Positions 1 to 8,651 of a stretch of DNA of 64,000 nt are shown piece by piece (the first letter of the stretch is position 1; the number at the start of each line of letters is the position of its first letter). The position numbers were made by a program, and so were the translations under genes. This DNA comes from Flavobacteriales bacterium UBA6693. GTDB taxonomy: Bacteria; Bacteroidota; Bacteroidia; Flavobacteriales; Weeksellaceae. Under the pieces are notes generated by a model. It did not search any database. It was not told the DNA's origin and saw only the letters and a program-made list of their open reading frames with translations. The stretch spans positions 376,843 through 440,842 of the forward strand of contig DKJL01000006.1 of the NCBI GenBank assembly GCA_002454815.1, read 5' to 3'.

Positions 1-417
1 ATTCGAAAGCTCCCGGATCAGATTTTGTTGGTTGCTTTCTTTTGAAAGCCAGTCGCCGACAAAACCGGAAATCTTCAGATTCTGAATGTAGGGCCGGATA
101 TTTTTGGGTGCCAGAAAGTTTTCTACCACAAAGGAACCGAGATTGTCACCGATTCGTTCTTTACTGTTTTGAATGAGATTCGTGTGCGGGATTTTCAGGC
201 CCATCGGGTAGTTAAAAAGTGCCGTCACGGCAAACCAGTCGGCCAGGGCGCCCACCATGGCAGCTTCAGAGAAAGCGCGCAGATAACCGATCCAGTGCGC
301 GGGGTTATTCTTGGCCAGGACAGTCATAAGGACAAAGGTGATGGCCATCAGCACAAATAATCCCGTGGCAAACATTTTGTACTTTCGTAGCTGCGATCTT
401 TTTTCGGTGTCGTTCAT
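1..417 (-). CDS. DUF445 family membrane protein (N-terminal part)
   Basis: This is the first 139 codons of a gene that runs off the window start. One membrane helix lies near residues 16-32. It is followed by the family signature AFSEAAMVGALADWFAVTAL and the linked segment PMGLKIPHTN, which are typical of DUF445 (YjiN-like) inner-membrane proteins. The role of the family is not established. The ATG at 417 is the only suitable start and faces the divergent msrB gene across about 75 bp. Family assignment comes from the signature and is strong; function is unknown. Confidence 0.85.
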   Translation of the reverse strand, partial: MNDTEKRSQLRKYKMFATGLFVLMAITFVLMTVLAKNNPAHWIGYLRAFSEAAMVGALADWFAVTALFNYPMGLKIPHTNLIQNSKERIGDNLGSFVVENFLAPKNIRPYIQNLKISGFVGDWLSKESNQQNLIRELSN

Positions 418-493
418 TCTGTCAAAAATACTAAAATTACATTTTGCCGGTTTGCATTAAATCCAAAAGGCCAAAAAAATCGTTTATATTCAT

Positions 494-1045
494 ATGAAAC
501 CAATTCTTTTTATTCTGTTCTGCTTTTCGCTGCAGATGTGTTCCCAAGTGAAACAACCTGAACCTACAACCTTTAAACAAAAATCCACCGTAATGGAAAG
601 TACCCAATCCACCACCAATAACCCTTATTACTCCCGAACCGACCGCACAAAACTCAATGTTTCCAATGCGGAATGGAAAAAAATATTATCACCGGACGTC
701 TACGCCGTGGCGCGTGAGGCTGACACCGAACGCCCTTTTACAGGAAAATATAACGACTACGACGAATTGGGCGAATATTACTGCGCGGTATGCGGCAACC
801 ATTTATTCCGTTCCGATGCAAAATTTTCTTCTACCTGCGGCTGGCCGAGTTTTTTCGAAGCAGACAAACAGGGAACGGCTTACAAGCGCGATTCCACCTT
901 CGGCATGGAACGTATCGAAGTAGTCTGCAAACGTTGTGACTCGCATCTGGGCCACGTCTTCAATGACGGACCACCGCCAACTGGCACTAGGTATTGTATG
1001 AATTCCGTTAGTTTAGACTTTGTGCCGGATTCTGAAACGAAATAA
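494..1045 (+). CDS. msrB: Peptide-methionine (R)-S-oxide reductase, lipoprotein form
   Basis: MsrB reduces the R-epimer of methionine sulfoxide in oxidised proteins, using thioredoxin as electron donor. The 183 residues begin with a short hydrophobic leader ending in a possible lipobox Cys at 16, then a linker of about 40 residues, then the MsrB fold. Zinc cysteines are the pairs C97/C100 and C145/C148. The catalytic Cys is C168 in RYCMNSVSLDF, and C115 in STCGWPSF is the likely resolving Cys. The leader suggests an envelope-exposed enzyme that repairs secreted proteins, unlike the usual cytosolic form of about 140 residues. A strong terminator follows. Confidence 0.95.
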   Translation: MKPILFILFCFSLQMCSQVKQPEPTTFKQKSTVMESTQSTTNNPYYSRTDRTKLNVSNAEWKKILSPDVYAVAREADTERPFTGKYNDYDELGEYYCAVCGNHLFRSDAKFSSTCGWPSFFEADKQGTAYKRDSTFGMERIEVVCKRCDSHLGHVFNDGPPPTGTRYCMNSVSLDFVPDSETK

Positions 1046-1090
1046 ATTTTATCTGACTTTAAATTTTATGTAAAACAAATTTAAATACAG

Positions 1091-1128
1091 AAAAGAGGCT
1101 GTCTCATCGCGAGACAGCCTCTTTTTTT
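1091..1128. terminator. Bidirectional intrinsic terminator
   Basis: A near-perfect 15-bp stem (AAAAGAGGCTGTCTC pairing with GAGACAGCCTCTTTT) with a 5-base loop is followed by a T-run on the plus strand. An A-run before it gives a T-run on the minus strand. It can end msrB and the convergent minus-strand lipoprotein gene. Confidence 0.9.
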
Positions 1129-1140
1129 ATTGTAAGCAAC

Positions 1141-1620
1141 TTATGTCAAAGGAGCTCCAACCTGCAGATCGCATCGGTGATGCGATTCTCCGTGTGGCGG
1201 ATTAACCGCAGGTTTTGGTCCGGAAACCGTTCCGCTGCTCTGCGCAGGTGTCATCGGCGAGGTGTTGAAGTTGTTGGTTTGCGGTGCATTCTGCGTAACC
1301 ACGGGTGATGCCGCCGCCGGAGCGCTGTTAATGGGAGCGCCAACGGGAATATCACAACGGTGGTAAGGCTGTCCGTGTTCCGGATTTAGTGCCGGTTTGG
1401 CACTTACCGACGGTGCGACGGCGGATGGTTCTGCAATGACCGATGTTGCATCGGGTGCAACGACCGCAGAATCATTCGGATTTTCTAACTGCAGCGAGTC
1501 CGAACTGCCAGCCTGAATATTGTTAATCTGTTGTTGCTCAACTTGTTTCTGGTCGCAGGAATACAGAAGTGTAGCTGCAGCCAGCAAAGGAAGAAATCTC
1601 ATAAGATGTATTATTTTCAA
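1141..1620 (-). CDS. Lipoprotein with duplicated NPxHGxxxHRCD motif
   Basis: I do not recognise a named function. The 159-residue product has a lipoprotein-type leader ending at the Cys in LLYSCD. A low-complexity Ser/Pro/Ala linker follows, then two copies of a 24-residue motif: KPALNPEHGQPYHRCD and KPAVNPPHGESHHRCD, each followed by a VGAP tail. The fixed H..HxC arrangement looks like a metal site, but this is inferred. A second start, MRFLPLL, lies six codons downstream and would make a more typical leader. The gene lies 15 bp after the HMA-TonB receptor gene on the same strand, so co-transcription and a shared metal role are likely. Confidence 0.75.
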   Translation of the reverse strand: MKIIHLMRFLPLLAAATLLYSCDQKQVEQQQINNIQAGSSDSLQLENPNDSAVVAPDATSVIAEPSAVAPSVSAKPALNPEHGQPYHRCDIPVGAPINSAPAAASPVVTQNAPQTNNFNTSPMTPAQSSGTVSGPKPAVNPPHGESHHRCDLQVGAPLT

Positions 1621-1635
1621 AAGTTACACTTAAAT

Positions 1636-4296
1636 TTAGAACTTAAAATCTACGCCAAGATAAACATTCGCCGGCATAATCGGCGCATACACCATTCCCG
1701 CATCGAAGTAGCTGCCAAAAGGATTTTGCACGTCAATAATGGGATTGCTCTGTGTATATCCTGTCAGGTTTTCACCGCCAACATAAGCGCGGATCCGATC
1801 ATTGAAGCTGTGCGAAATTTGTGCATTCAGCGTTGCATACGAATCGGAATAATCGGCTAGCTGAAATGCTGCCGGATTACTGTTCAGATTCGGTAATTTT
1901 TGTTGTCCGATCAATTGCAGCGTCGCGTCAGCGCTCCAGAATGAGCCACGATCCGTTTTATCTGTAGTGTACGCGACGTTGAAAAAACCGCGGTGCTTGG
2001 CCATGAAAGGAATCTCCCGGCGGCCTTCAGCGAAATCAGCCTGTACGTCATAATATTTATACGCCAACCGTATTTCCAGATTTTTTGCCGGAATAAAATC
2101 CAGCTGTGTTTGCAAACTGTTGGCAAAAGATTTTCCGTCGAGATTGTAAAACACGATTTTCTGCGGTGACACATCAAGATCCGTCAAAACCTGATCCTGG
2201 AAGTCGGTACGGAAGAAATCGGCAACAAAGGTAGCTTTTCTGTTAAAGAGCTTGAATTCCTGCTGCAGGCTCGCGCCATAATTCCAGGCGATCTCCGGTT
2301 TCAGATCATAGATTTTCCCGCCGTTACCTACAATCTCAATAGCACGGTTGGAAGCAAAATACTGCTGACTTTCAGCAAAGATATTAGCCGTTCGGAAACC
2401 TCGTCCGGCGGATAGGCGAAGGATGGACTTGGGCGTAATATCATATTTAAAATTGAGTCGTGGTGTAAACTGCGTTCCTGCCAGATTATGAAAATCCGTG
2501 CGCGCGCCGGCAACCAAAGTATATTTGGCACCAGTTAAAGTATATTCAAAAAACAAACCCGGAACGGTTTCTGTCCTTTGGTAGTTTTGCGCCATGTAAT
2601 CTTCATCATACTGATCGTAGAGGAAACTTGCGCCGGTTTTGAACTTGTTGTTGGTGTTTCCAATAATACTTTCGAAAACGAGGTTGGAGTAGAAGGTATT
2701 CTGGTTTCCCCAATATTTCCTATTTCCGAAGAAGCTGTCCTGTTGATGCGTGGTAAACTGGTTCATCCAGCCGATACTCTGATAAGGTTTTCCCTTAAAC
2801 ATATAGCCGGTTTTATTCCAGATTTCAAAGCGGGAAAGATCGATTCCAACACCGTAAGCGTTTTGTTCGCTGGCCGCGAGTTTATTGTTGAATGCTACCT
2901 GGCCACCCAACCGTTCGTCTTTTACAAAAGAAATTCCAAAATGTGTTCCCAGTCCGGAGTCTTCTAAGTCATTGTAATTTAGGAGATAAGCGGCATTGAT
3001 CTGGTTGCCTGTAGGTTGGTCCAGAAAGCCGTCATTACTGGAATCTGTTTTGCCGACGGTGGCGTTGCCGTGCAATAAGACTGATTGGTTCCAGTGTTCA
3101 TTGATGGGGCTGACGGAAGTGATATTGGTTTCGAAACGACCGTTCACATCAGCAAATAAATTCACTGCTGTTTCTTTTTCTTCGTTAAACTTTAGAAGTT
3201 CCGTGTTGATCTGCCCGGTAATACTTTCGTAGCCGTTTACCACAGTACTTCCACCTTTTGTTAATTGTATGCCGCCAATCCAACGACCCGGAATTAAATT
3301 TAAACCATACGGCGCTGCCAGACCGCGGATTGACGGCAATAGTTCCTTCGTCAGTGAAGTGTATTTCTGGTCAAGACCCAACATTTTGAGTTGCTTAGTT
3401 CCGGTCACCGCGTTGCTGAACGAGACATCGACCGTGGCGTTCGTTTCAAAACTTTCAGAAAGGTTGCAGCAGGCCGCTTTCAGCAGTTCTTTTGTCCCAA
3501 TGTTAAAGGTAAGTCCCGCATCACGTTTGTTCAGTGCTGTGGCAGCAGCCAGTTTCCGTACACGAACCTCTTCAATGGATTTTTCGTGACCGTGTTCCGA
3601 ATTGCCGGCAGTAGAAGCTTTGTCCGCCTCGTCGTCATGTACCAGCGGTCCTATTTCTCCGAATGCCAAATCACGGTCGTACAGGCAGCAGTCCGGCAGG
3701 TTTTTATAAACTTGGTCTGAGGCAAGAAACTGTTCGTTATCGTGTCCCGCATTTGCAATTTTCTGCAGTATTTTGGAGGCCGAAGTCTTCGCAGGATCAA
3801 AATTTAAGCTGACGATCTGCGTCCCCGGACTCCAGTTTGCGGAATCGGCACCCGCTGAGATCGCCGCTTTTTCGATACGCGCCTTGCAGGAGCCACAGTT
3901 ACCGCGAACGAAGAATTCGTTGGCTTGTTTTTGTGCCGTCGCTGCAGCCGTTTCTTTATTTAATAAGGTCCGCGGATAATGGCAGCATGAAGGCAGAGCA
4001 TTATAGACGCTGTCAGGTGCACTGTATTTTTCGTTATCGTGTCCGGCTTCTGCTATCTTTTTCAATAAATATTCGGATGAAGCTTTCGCGGGATCAAACT
4101 GCAGATGCAGTTGTTGGGTTTCCTCATTCCAGATGGCGGTTTCTGCGCCATTTTTAAGGGCAGTGGTCTCAATACGTTCTTTGCACATGCCACATTCACC
4201 GTGTACGGTAAAAGTTTGATTGGTAATTACTTGTGCGGAAATGAAGAGGGTAGAGAGAAGTGAAAAAATCAAAAGACTTTTCAGTAAAATTTTCAT
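1636..4296 (-). CDS. TonB-dependent receptor with two N-terminal HMA domains
   Basis: This 886-residue outer-membrane receptor has a signal peptide (about 1-21) and two tandem units of about 100 residues. Each unit holds a heavy-metal-associated (HMA-like) domain with a CxxC site (C35/C38 and C134/C137), a GHDNE motif and a double Cys (104-105 and 203-204). A His/Asp-rich linker (GHEK near 236) leads to the TonB plug (GLAAPYGLNLIPGRWIGG, then NGYESITGQIN) and a 22-strand-type barrel ending in the aromatic residues DFKF. Soluble HMA domains bind Cu(I) and related metals, so the receptor probably handles copper or another soft metal. Direction of transport and substrate are not shown by sequence. 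Flanking Cys-rich proteins support a metal locus. Confidence 0.88.
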   Translation of the reverse strand: MKILLKSLLIFSLLSTLFISAQVITNQTFTVHGECGMCKERIETTALKNGAETAIWNEETQQLHLQFDPAKASSEYLLKKIAEAGHDNEKYSAPDSVYNALPSCCHYPRTLLNKETAAATAQKQANEFFVRGNCGSCKARIEKAAISAGADSANWSPGTQIVSLNFDPAKTSASKILQKIANAGHDNEQFLASDQVYKNLPDCCLYDRDLAFGEIGPLVHDDEADKASTAGNSEHGHEKSIEEVRVRKLAAATALNKRDAGLTFNIGTKELLKAACCNLSESFETNATVDVSFSNAVTGTKQLKMLGLDQKYTSLTKELLPSIRGLAAPYGLNLIPGRWIGGIQLTKGGSTVVNGYESITGQINTELLKFNEEKETAVNLFADVNGRFETNITSVSPINEHWNQSVLLHGNATVGKTDSSNDGFLDQPTGNQINAAYLLNYNDLEDSGLGTHFGISFVKDERLGGQVAFNNKLAASEQNAYGVGIDLSRFEIWNKTGYMFKGKPYQSIGWMNQFTTHQQDSFFGNRKYWGNQNTFYSNLVFESIIGNTNNKFKTGASFLYDQYDEDYMAQNYQRTETVPGLFFEYTLTGAKYTLVAGARTDFHNLAGTQFTPRLNFKYDITPKSILRLSAGRGFRTANIFAESQQYFASNRAIEIVGNGGKIYDLKPEIAWNYGASLQQEFKLFNRKATFVADFFRTDFQDQVLTDLDVSPQKIVFYNLDGKSFANSLQTQLDFIPAKNLEIRLAYKYYDVQADFAEGRREIPFMAKHRGFFNVAYTTDKTDRGSFWSADATLQLIGQQKLPNLNSNPAAFQLADYSDSYATLNAQISHSFNDRIRAYVGGENLTGYTQSNPIIDVQNPFGSYFDAGMVYAPIMPANVYLGVDFKF

Positions 4297-4363
4297 GTTT
4301 TTTTATAATAGAATTAATACGTTGTTTCGCCAAAAGAACGCTCTTTTGGCTGTCGCAGAGGTA

Positions 4364-4732
4364 TTAAGCTATCTTAGGCGGTTGCCAGATGGGATGATCA
4401 GGCGACGTAATGAAAGAATGTCTGTAGCCGAAATTCAGCGCGCGCAAAGCAAATGTTTCGTTTTGCGCTGAAGGTTGGCTAGGAGCGAGATAAGTGAAAA
4501 AACAAATCGTGGGGCAATAACCACAATCCGAGCACTGATCGCCGCAAGTGTCCTTTTTAGAATCCGACGATCCGGTGTGACACACGCTTTCGGTGTCAGT
4601 ACCGCAGCAGCCGTCATCAGACATTTGCTGCGTGCACGCGGTCGCTGCCGGCTGTGCCATCACAACTTGTCTGGGCAGTATAAAAATACCCAGCGCCAGA
4701 ATCATCAGAAACAATTTTAAGAATCTCGACAT
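4364..4732 (-). CDS. Small Cys-rich exported protein
   Basis: The 122-residue product has a signal peptide (about 1-26, ending VVMAQ) and then a Cys-dense segment with the pattern C...C.CC....VC, CGDQCSDCGYC and PTIC. It ends with a less conserved tail. I know no named family. Ten or more cysteines in an exported protein suggest metal binding or a disulfide-bonded fold. It sits directly upstream of the HMA-TonB receptor on the same strand, so a joint metal role is likely. A promoter-like TAACTTTG lies only 7 nt before the ATG at 4732. Confidence 0.75.
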   Translation of the reverse strand: MSRFLKLFLMILALGIFILPRQVVMAQPAATACTQQMSDDGCCGTDTESVCHTGSSDSKKDTCGDQCSDCGYCPTICFFTYLAPSQPSAQNETFALRALNFGYRHSFITSPDHPIWQPPKIA

Positions 4733-4815
4733 GCGTTTGCAAAGTTAATAAAATAAAGCAAAAAAAATGCGGATCGTTAAAATGTCATAATTTAAAGTTA
4801 AACATTCTCTATTCA

Positions 4816-4846
4816 ATTGCTTGAAAACGAAATATTTGTACTTTTG
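4816..4846 (+). promoter_or_regulatory. Bacteroidota-type promoter of the L,D-transpeptidase-like gene
   Basis: TTG at 4817-4819 is separated by 19 bp from TACTTTTG at 4839-4846, which fits the Bacteroidota -33/-7 consensus TTTG-N19-TAnnTTTG. The ATG of the gene follows 31 bp later. Confidence 0.7.
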
Positions 4847-4877
4847 CCGCTTCAAATTCATTTAACATAATATCAGT

Positions 4878-5618
4878 ATGATAAGAAGCCTGTTGTTTTT
4901 AATGCCTTTCATTTTCTTCGCAACTTCGTTTTACACTTTCGAATCGTCAGCAATAAACAAACAAGAACCAAAAAACAGTACCGTCCAAACCAAAGTAACG
5001 CCGGAGAGAAGACTGACCAACGCAGAATCGTTGTACCAGACTCTTGATTTTTCGGGTTTTAATGTTTTAAATTCAGATGTTTTTTATAAAGCGTATCAAG
5101 GTTTTGAGAACCTTAAAACAGCCGGGAAACTCAACGACGAAAGTCATCTGTTGACGATCTGCGATTTTTCGTTGTCTTCCACTAAAAAACGGCTTTGGGT
5201 AATCGATCTCAACGAGGGAAAAATCGTGTTCAATTCTCTGGTTGCTCACGGTAAAAACACCGGTGACGAGTTCGCTGTAAAATTTTCAAATAAAGACAGT
5301 TCGTTGCAGAGCAGCCTCGGATTTTTCGTCACCGAAACAACCTACATAGGCAGCAATGGCTACTCGCTGAAGTTGGAAGGTGTTGACGAAGGCTTTAATG
5401 ATGCCGCGTTACGCCGCTCTATCGTAATGCATGGGGCAGATTATGTGAGCGAAAATTTCATTAAAGCCCAAAACCGCATCGGCAGAAGTTGGGGTTGCCC
5501 TGCTGTACCGCGGGAACTGGCTGCGCCGATCATTAATACCATTAAAGGGAAAAACTGCTTATTCATCTACTATCCTGATGAGCAATATCTTGCAACATCG
5601 AAGTGGCTGAAAGGATAA
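4878..5618 (+). CDS. Murein L,D-transpeptidase catalytic domain family protein (YkuD_2)
   Basis: The 246-residue product has an N-terminal signal segment and matches the YkuD_2 (PF13645) group of predicted L,D-transpeptidase-like proteins. The signs are DFSLSSTKKRLWVIDL, VAHGKNTGDEFA and the active-site region IVMHGADYV ... GRSWGCPAVP, with the presumed nucleophile at Cys207. The known activity of the superfamily is peptidoglycan cross-link formation or exchange, but this branch is not well characterised. A clear promoter precedes it and a terminator follows, so it is a single-gene unit. Confidence 0.88.
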   Translation: MIRSLLFLMPFIFFATSFYTFESSAINKQEPKNSTVQTKVTPERRLTNAESLYQTLDFSGFNVLNSDVFYKAYQGFENLKTAGKLNDESHLLTICDFSLSSTKKRLWVIDLNEGKIVFNSLVAHGKNTGDEFAVKFSNKDSSLQSSLGFFVTETTYIGSNGYSLKLEGVDEGFNDAALRRSIVMHGADYVSENFIKAQNRIGRSWGCPAVPRELAAPIINTIKGKNCLFIYYPDEQYLATSKWLKG

Positions 5619-5665
5619 TTGGCGAGCCCGAGGGAGGCGCATTCGTTTAGTGGTAAACGACAAAT

Positions 5666-5700
5666 AAAAACCCGGCAAATAAAACAGGCCGGGATTTTTT
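5666..5700. terminator. Intrinsic terminator between convergent genes
   Basis: CCCGGC (5671-5676) pairs with GCCGGG (5688-5693), flanked by an A-run and a T-run. It serves the upstream plus gene and the convergent GLPGLI gene. Confidence 0.8.
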
Positions 5701-5706
5701 ATGCAG

Positions 5707-6510
5707 TTATTTCAGTTCGATCGGGTTGTTATTGCGTGCGGCCTCCTGCTTCATGCGCTCCTCCATTTGGCGGCGCTGGTCGGGGTTTGGCTGGATGCGC
5801 ATCCTGCCGCCGCTCATACCTGAGATTGCTGCCAAGGGATCTTTGCGAAACTGGACCTGTTGCTTTTCAAAAGCAGCCCTTTTTACAGTAATCACCGAGC
5901 CCCGCTGATCAAATGATGGTAAACCATCAATTTTCCTGGATTCTTTTAAATCAAAACTGTAATCACCTTTTGTGTCTTCTACTTTTACGATCAGGCCCGG
6001 CAGACCAGAGAACTTGTATGGCCCATCCTGCAGCGGAATATCGGTGGTAAACCAGGCATCCCACGTTCTTCCCGCAAATTCAGTTTCTGCTTTCTGCGTT
6101 TTGTATTCGCCGATCGTCGCCGTTTCCGGCAGTATTTTCCAGTTCATTGCTCGGTCTTCCGAGTACACATACTGATCCCGGGCGATTCTCGCTTTATAAT
6201 TGTTTGCTCCGGTTTTGTAATTTTTTTCAATTAAGAAATCCAGGTTTGTTCGTAAACTCTGCATTTGTTCGCGGTCGAAATTAAAACTGCCGGTCTGTCG
6301 CATGCGCGAAAGTATGGAGTCACGTTTCAACCGGTTTTCGGCATAGAACACGGAGCCATCAGCCGAAACGTCCAAATGCGCCAATTCTGTTTTTACCGTC
6401 GCTCGGTCGGTAGAATCGGGTTTCATGGAAACCTGGTAAACGAATCGAGTGGTCTGCGCGAAAATAAGTTGCGATAAAATCCCGAAAGCCAGAAGGCCAA
6501 TTTTTTTCAT
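5707..6510 (-). CDS. GLPGLI family protein
   Basis: The 267-residue product has a signal peptide ending LIFAQ and the motif FSGLPGLIVKVED near residue 165, which defines the Bacteroidota GLPGLI family (TIGR01200). These are exported proteins of unknown function, often paired with TonB-linked receptors; no such partner is adjacent here. The C-terminus is rich in Arg, Met and Gln (GGRMRIQPNPDQRRQMEERM), as seen in many members. It is a single-gene unit divergent from the iscA-suf cluster. Confidence 0.92.
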   Translation of the reverse strand: MKKIGLLAFGILSQLIFAQTTRFVYQVSMKPDSTDRATVKTELAHLDVSADGSVFYAENRLKRDSILSRMRQTGSFNFDREQMQSLRTNLDFLIEKNYKTGANNYKARIARDQYVYSEDRAMNWKILPETATIGEYKTQKAETEFAGRTWDAWFTTDIPLQDGPYKFSGLPGLIVKVEDTKGDYSFDLKESRKIDGLPSFDQRGSVITVKRAAFEKQQVQFRKDPLAAISGMSGGRMRIQPNPDQRRQMEERMKQEAARNNNPIELK

Positions 6511-6598
6511 AAGCGTAATTTGATGATTGGATGTGCCGCGCTGCTTAAAGTTAAAAAACAGCGTCTATTTCGTGCATAGACAAATATATATAAGCTAA

Positions 6599-6629
6599 TT
6601 TGAAATTCATTATATTATTAGTAATTTTG
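6599..6629 (+). promoter_or_regulatory. Promoter of the iscA-suf cluster
   Basis: TTTG at 6599-6602, a 19-bp spacer, and TAATTTTG at 6622-6629 match the Bacteroidota consensus exactly. The iscA-type ATG lies 28 bp downstream. I see no obvious IscR- or Fur-like palindrome overlapping it. Confidence 0.8.
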
Positions 6630-6657
6630 CAATCTAAAATGATTCTAAATAAAAACA

Positions 6658-6987
6658 ATGATAAAAGTAAGTGATCACGCGAAAGAAAAGGCAGTCCAGC
6701 TGATGACAGAGGACGGTTTCAGACCTTTCGAAGATTATATCCGGGTCGGCGTAAAAAGTGGCGGCTGTTCAGGTTTAGAATATGTACTGAAATTTGATAA
6801 CGAACGCACTGATACAGACCAAATTTTCGAAGATAACGGCGTGAAAATTCTCGTCGACAAAAAATCTGTGCTCTATCTCGCCGGGACAATTTTGGAATAC
6901 AGCGGCGGACTGAACGGAAAAGGTTTCGTTTTTAATAATCCCAATGCCAACCGAACGTGCGGCTGCGGTGAGAGTTTTTCGCTCTAA
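6658..6987 (+). CDS. A-type iron-sulfur carrier protein (IscA/SufA/ErpA)
   Basis: The 109-residue protein carries the three A-type cysteines in GGCSGLEY and in CGCGESF at the C-terminus, which bind an Fe-S cluster in transit to client proteins. Length matches the family. Its place directly upstream of sufB supports a SufA role, although sequence alone cannot separate IscA, SufA and ErpA. The gap to sufB is 123 bp and contains GC-rich repeats (GGCGGAACCGC) that could form a hairpin and set relative expression. Confidence 0.95.
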   Translation: MIKVSDHAKEKAVQLMTEDGFRPFEDYIRVGVKSGGCSGLEYVLKFDNERTDTDQIFEDNGVKILVDKKSVLYLAGTILEYSGGLNGKGFVFNNPNANRTCGCGESFSL

Positions 6988-7110
6988 AAGAGGCGTAGGC
7001 AGTACGCCGGGATAAAACTGCCACCAAAGGCGGAACCGCAGATCCGCCATAATAATCCTTTAATAAAGAGAGGTTACGCTGCGGCAACGGGCGAAACTTC
7101 GATATAAATT

Positions 7111-8559
7111 ATGGCTAAATATACTGAAGACGATTTACGCGTCGATCTTGAAAACCAACAATATGAATACGGCTTTGTAACGGATATCGAATATGATGAA
7201 TTTCCCGTCGGACTTTCCGAGGAAATCGTTCGTATGATTTCTGCCAAAAAGGAAGAACCCGAATGGATGACGGAGTGGCGTCTGGAAGCTTTTCGCATCT
7301 GGCAAAAAATGGATGAGCCCGATTGGGCAAACGTGAAATACGAAAAAGTGGATTTCCAGGCGATCAGCTATTATGCAGCGCCAAAGAAAAAGCCGGAACT
7401 CGCCAGCCTCGACGAGGTGGATCCCGAGTTGCTGAAAACTTTCGAGAAACTTGGCATCAACATCGAAGAACAAAAACGCCTCAGCGGCGTGGCGGTAGAT
7501 ATTGTGATGGATTCCGTTTCCGTGAAAACTACCTTTCAGGAAACCTTGAAGGATAAAGGTATTATCTTTTGCGCCATTTCGGAAGCCATCCGCGATTATC
7601 CGGAGCTCGTGCGCAAGCACATCGGTAAAGTAGTTCCGCGTGGCGATAATTTCTATGCGGCACTGAACTCAGCGGTATTTTCGGACGGTAGTTTCTGCTA
7701 CATTCCCAAAGGCGTAAAATGTCCGATGGAACTTTCCACCTATTTCCGAATCAACAAATCCGGCAGTGGCCAGTTTGAAAGAACGTTGCTCATCGCAGAC
7801 GAAGGAAGCTACGTTTCTTATCTGGAAGGCTGTACGGCACCCGCGCGTGATGAGAATCAGCTGCATGCTGCGGTTGTGGAGCTCATCGCGATGGATGATG
7901 CGGAAATAAAATATTCTACCGTGCAAAACTGGTTTCCCGGCGATGCAGAAGGAAAAGGAGGAGTTTTCAATTTCGTAACAAAACGCGGAATTTGTGAGAA
8001 AAATGCAAAAATATCCTGGACGCAGGTAGAGACCGGTTCAGCAGTGACCTGGAAATATCCCAGCTGCATTTTAAAAGGAGATAATTCCATCGGTGAATTT
8101 TATTCCATCGCCGTTACCAATAATCATCAATACGCCGACACTGGAACGAAAATGATCCATATTGGCAAGAACAGCCGTTCTACCATTATCTCAAAAGGAA
8201 TTTCAGCAGGTAAATCAAACAACTCGTATCGCGGTCTCGTGAAAGTGATGCCGAGCGCTAAGGGTGCACGAAATTTCTCGCAGTGCGATTCGCTCCTTAT
8301 GGGTAATGAGTGCGGTGCGCATACTTTTCCCTATATCGAGATTAAAGATCCGATGGCGCAACTGGAGCACGAAGCGACGACCTCCAAGATCGGTGAAGAC
8401 CAGATTTTCTACTGTAACCAAAGAGGCATTAGCACAGAAAAAGCTATAGCATTGATCGTCAATGGTTTTGGCAAAGAAGTGCTGAATAAACTTCCGATGG
8501 AGTTTGCCATCGAAGCACAAAAATTACTGGAAATTTCGCTCGAAGGATCGGTTGGATAA
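7111..8559 (+). CDS. sufB: Fe-S cluster assembly protein SufB
   Basis: SufB is the scaffold subunit of the SufBC2D complex, on which cysteine-derived sulfur and iron are built into an Fe-S cluster. At 482 residues it has the normal length. The conserved core is seen in GDNFYAALNSAVFSDGSFCYIPKG, here spread over the middle, in EGCTAPARDENQLHAAVVEL and in the C-terminal KAIALIVNGF region. It is followed by sufC (92 bp) and sufD (87 bp), the common sufBCD order. No sufS or sufE lies in the window, so the cysteine desulfurase must be encoded elsewhere. Confidence 0.98.
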   Translation: MAKYTEDDLRVDLENQQYEYGFVTDIEYDEFPVGLSEEIVRMISAKKEEPEWMTEWRLEAFRIWQKMDEPDWANVKYEKVDFQAISYYAAPKKKPELASLDEVDPELLKTFEKLGINIEEQKRLSGVAVDIVMDSVSVKTTFQETLKDKGIIFCAISEAIRDYPELVRKHIGKVVPRGDNFYAALNSAVFSDGSFCYIPKGVKCPMELSTYFRINKSGSGQFERTLLIADEGSYVSYLEGCTAPARDENQLHAAVVELIAMDDAEIKYSTVQNWFPGDAEGKGGVFNFVTKRGICEKNAKISWTQVETGSAVTWKYPSCILKGDNSIGEFYSIAVTNNHQYADTGTKMIHIGKNSRSTIISKGISAGKSNNSYRGLVKVMPSAKGARNFSQCDSLLMGNECGAHTFPYIEIKDPMAQLEHEATTSKIGEDQIFYCNQRGISTEKAIALIVNGFGKEVLNKLPMEFAIEAQKLLEISLEGSVG

Positions 8560-8651
8560 AGCTGTGCACGGCGTCATTCATTTAATTTAAATTTAATAAA
8601 GAAAAAAACAGCGTAATTACTGATATTAATTCTAATTACCTAATTATCAAT

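Noticed and set aside
4303..4363. Metal riboswitch or operator before the HMA-TonB receptor
   Set aside because: The short AT-rich leader has no convincing palindrome or conserved fold.
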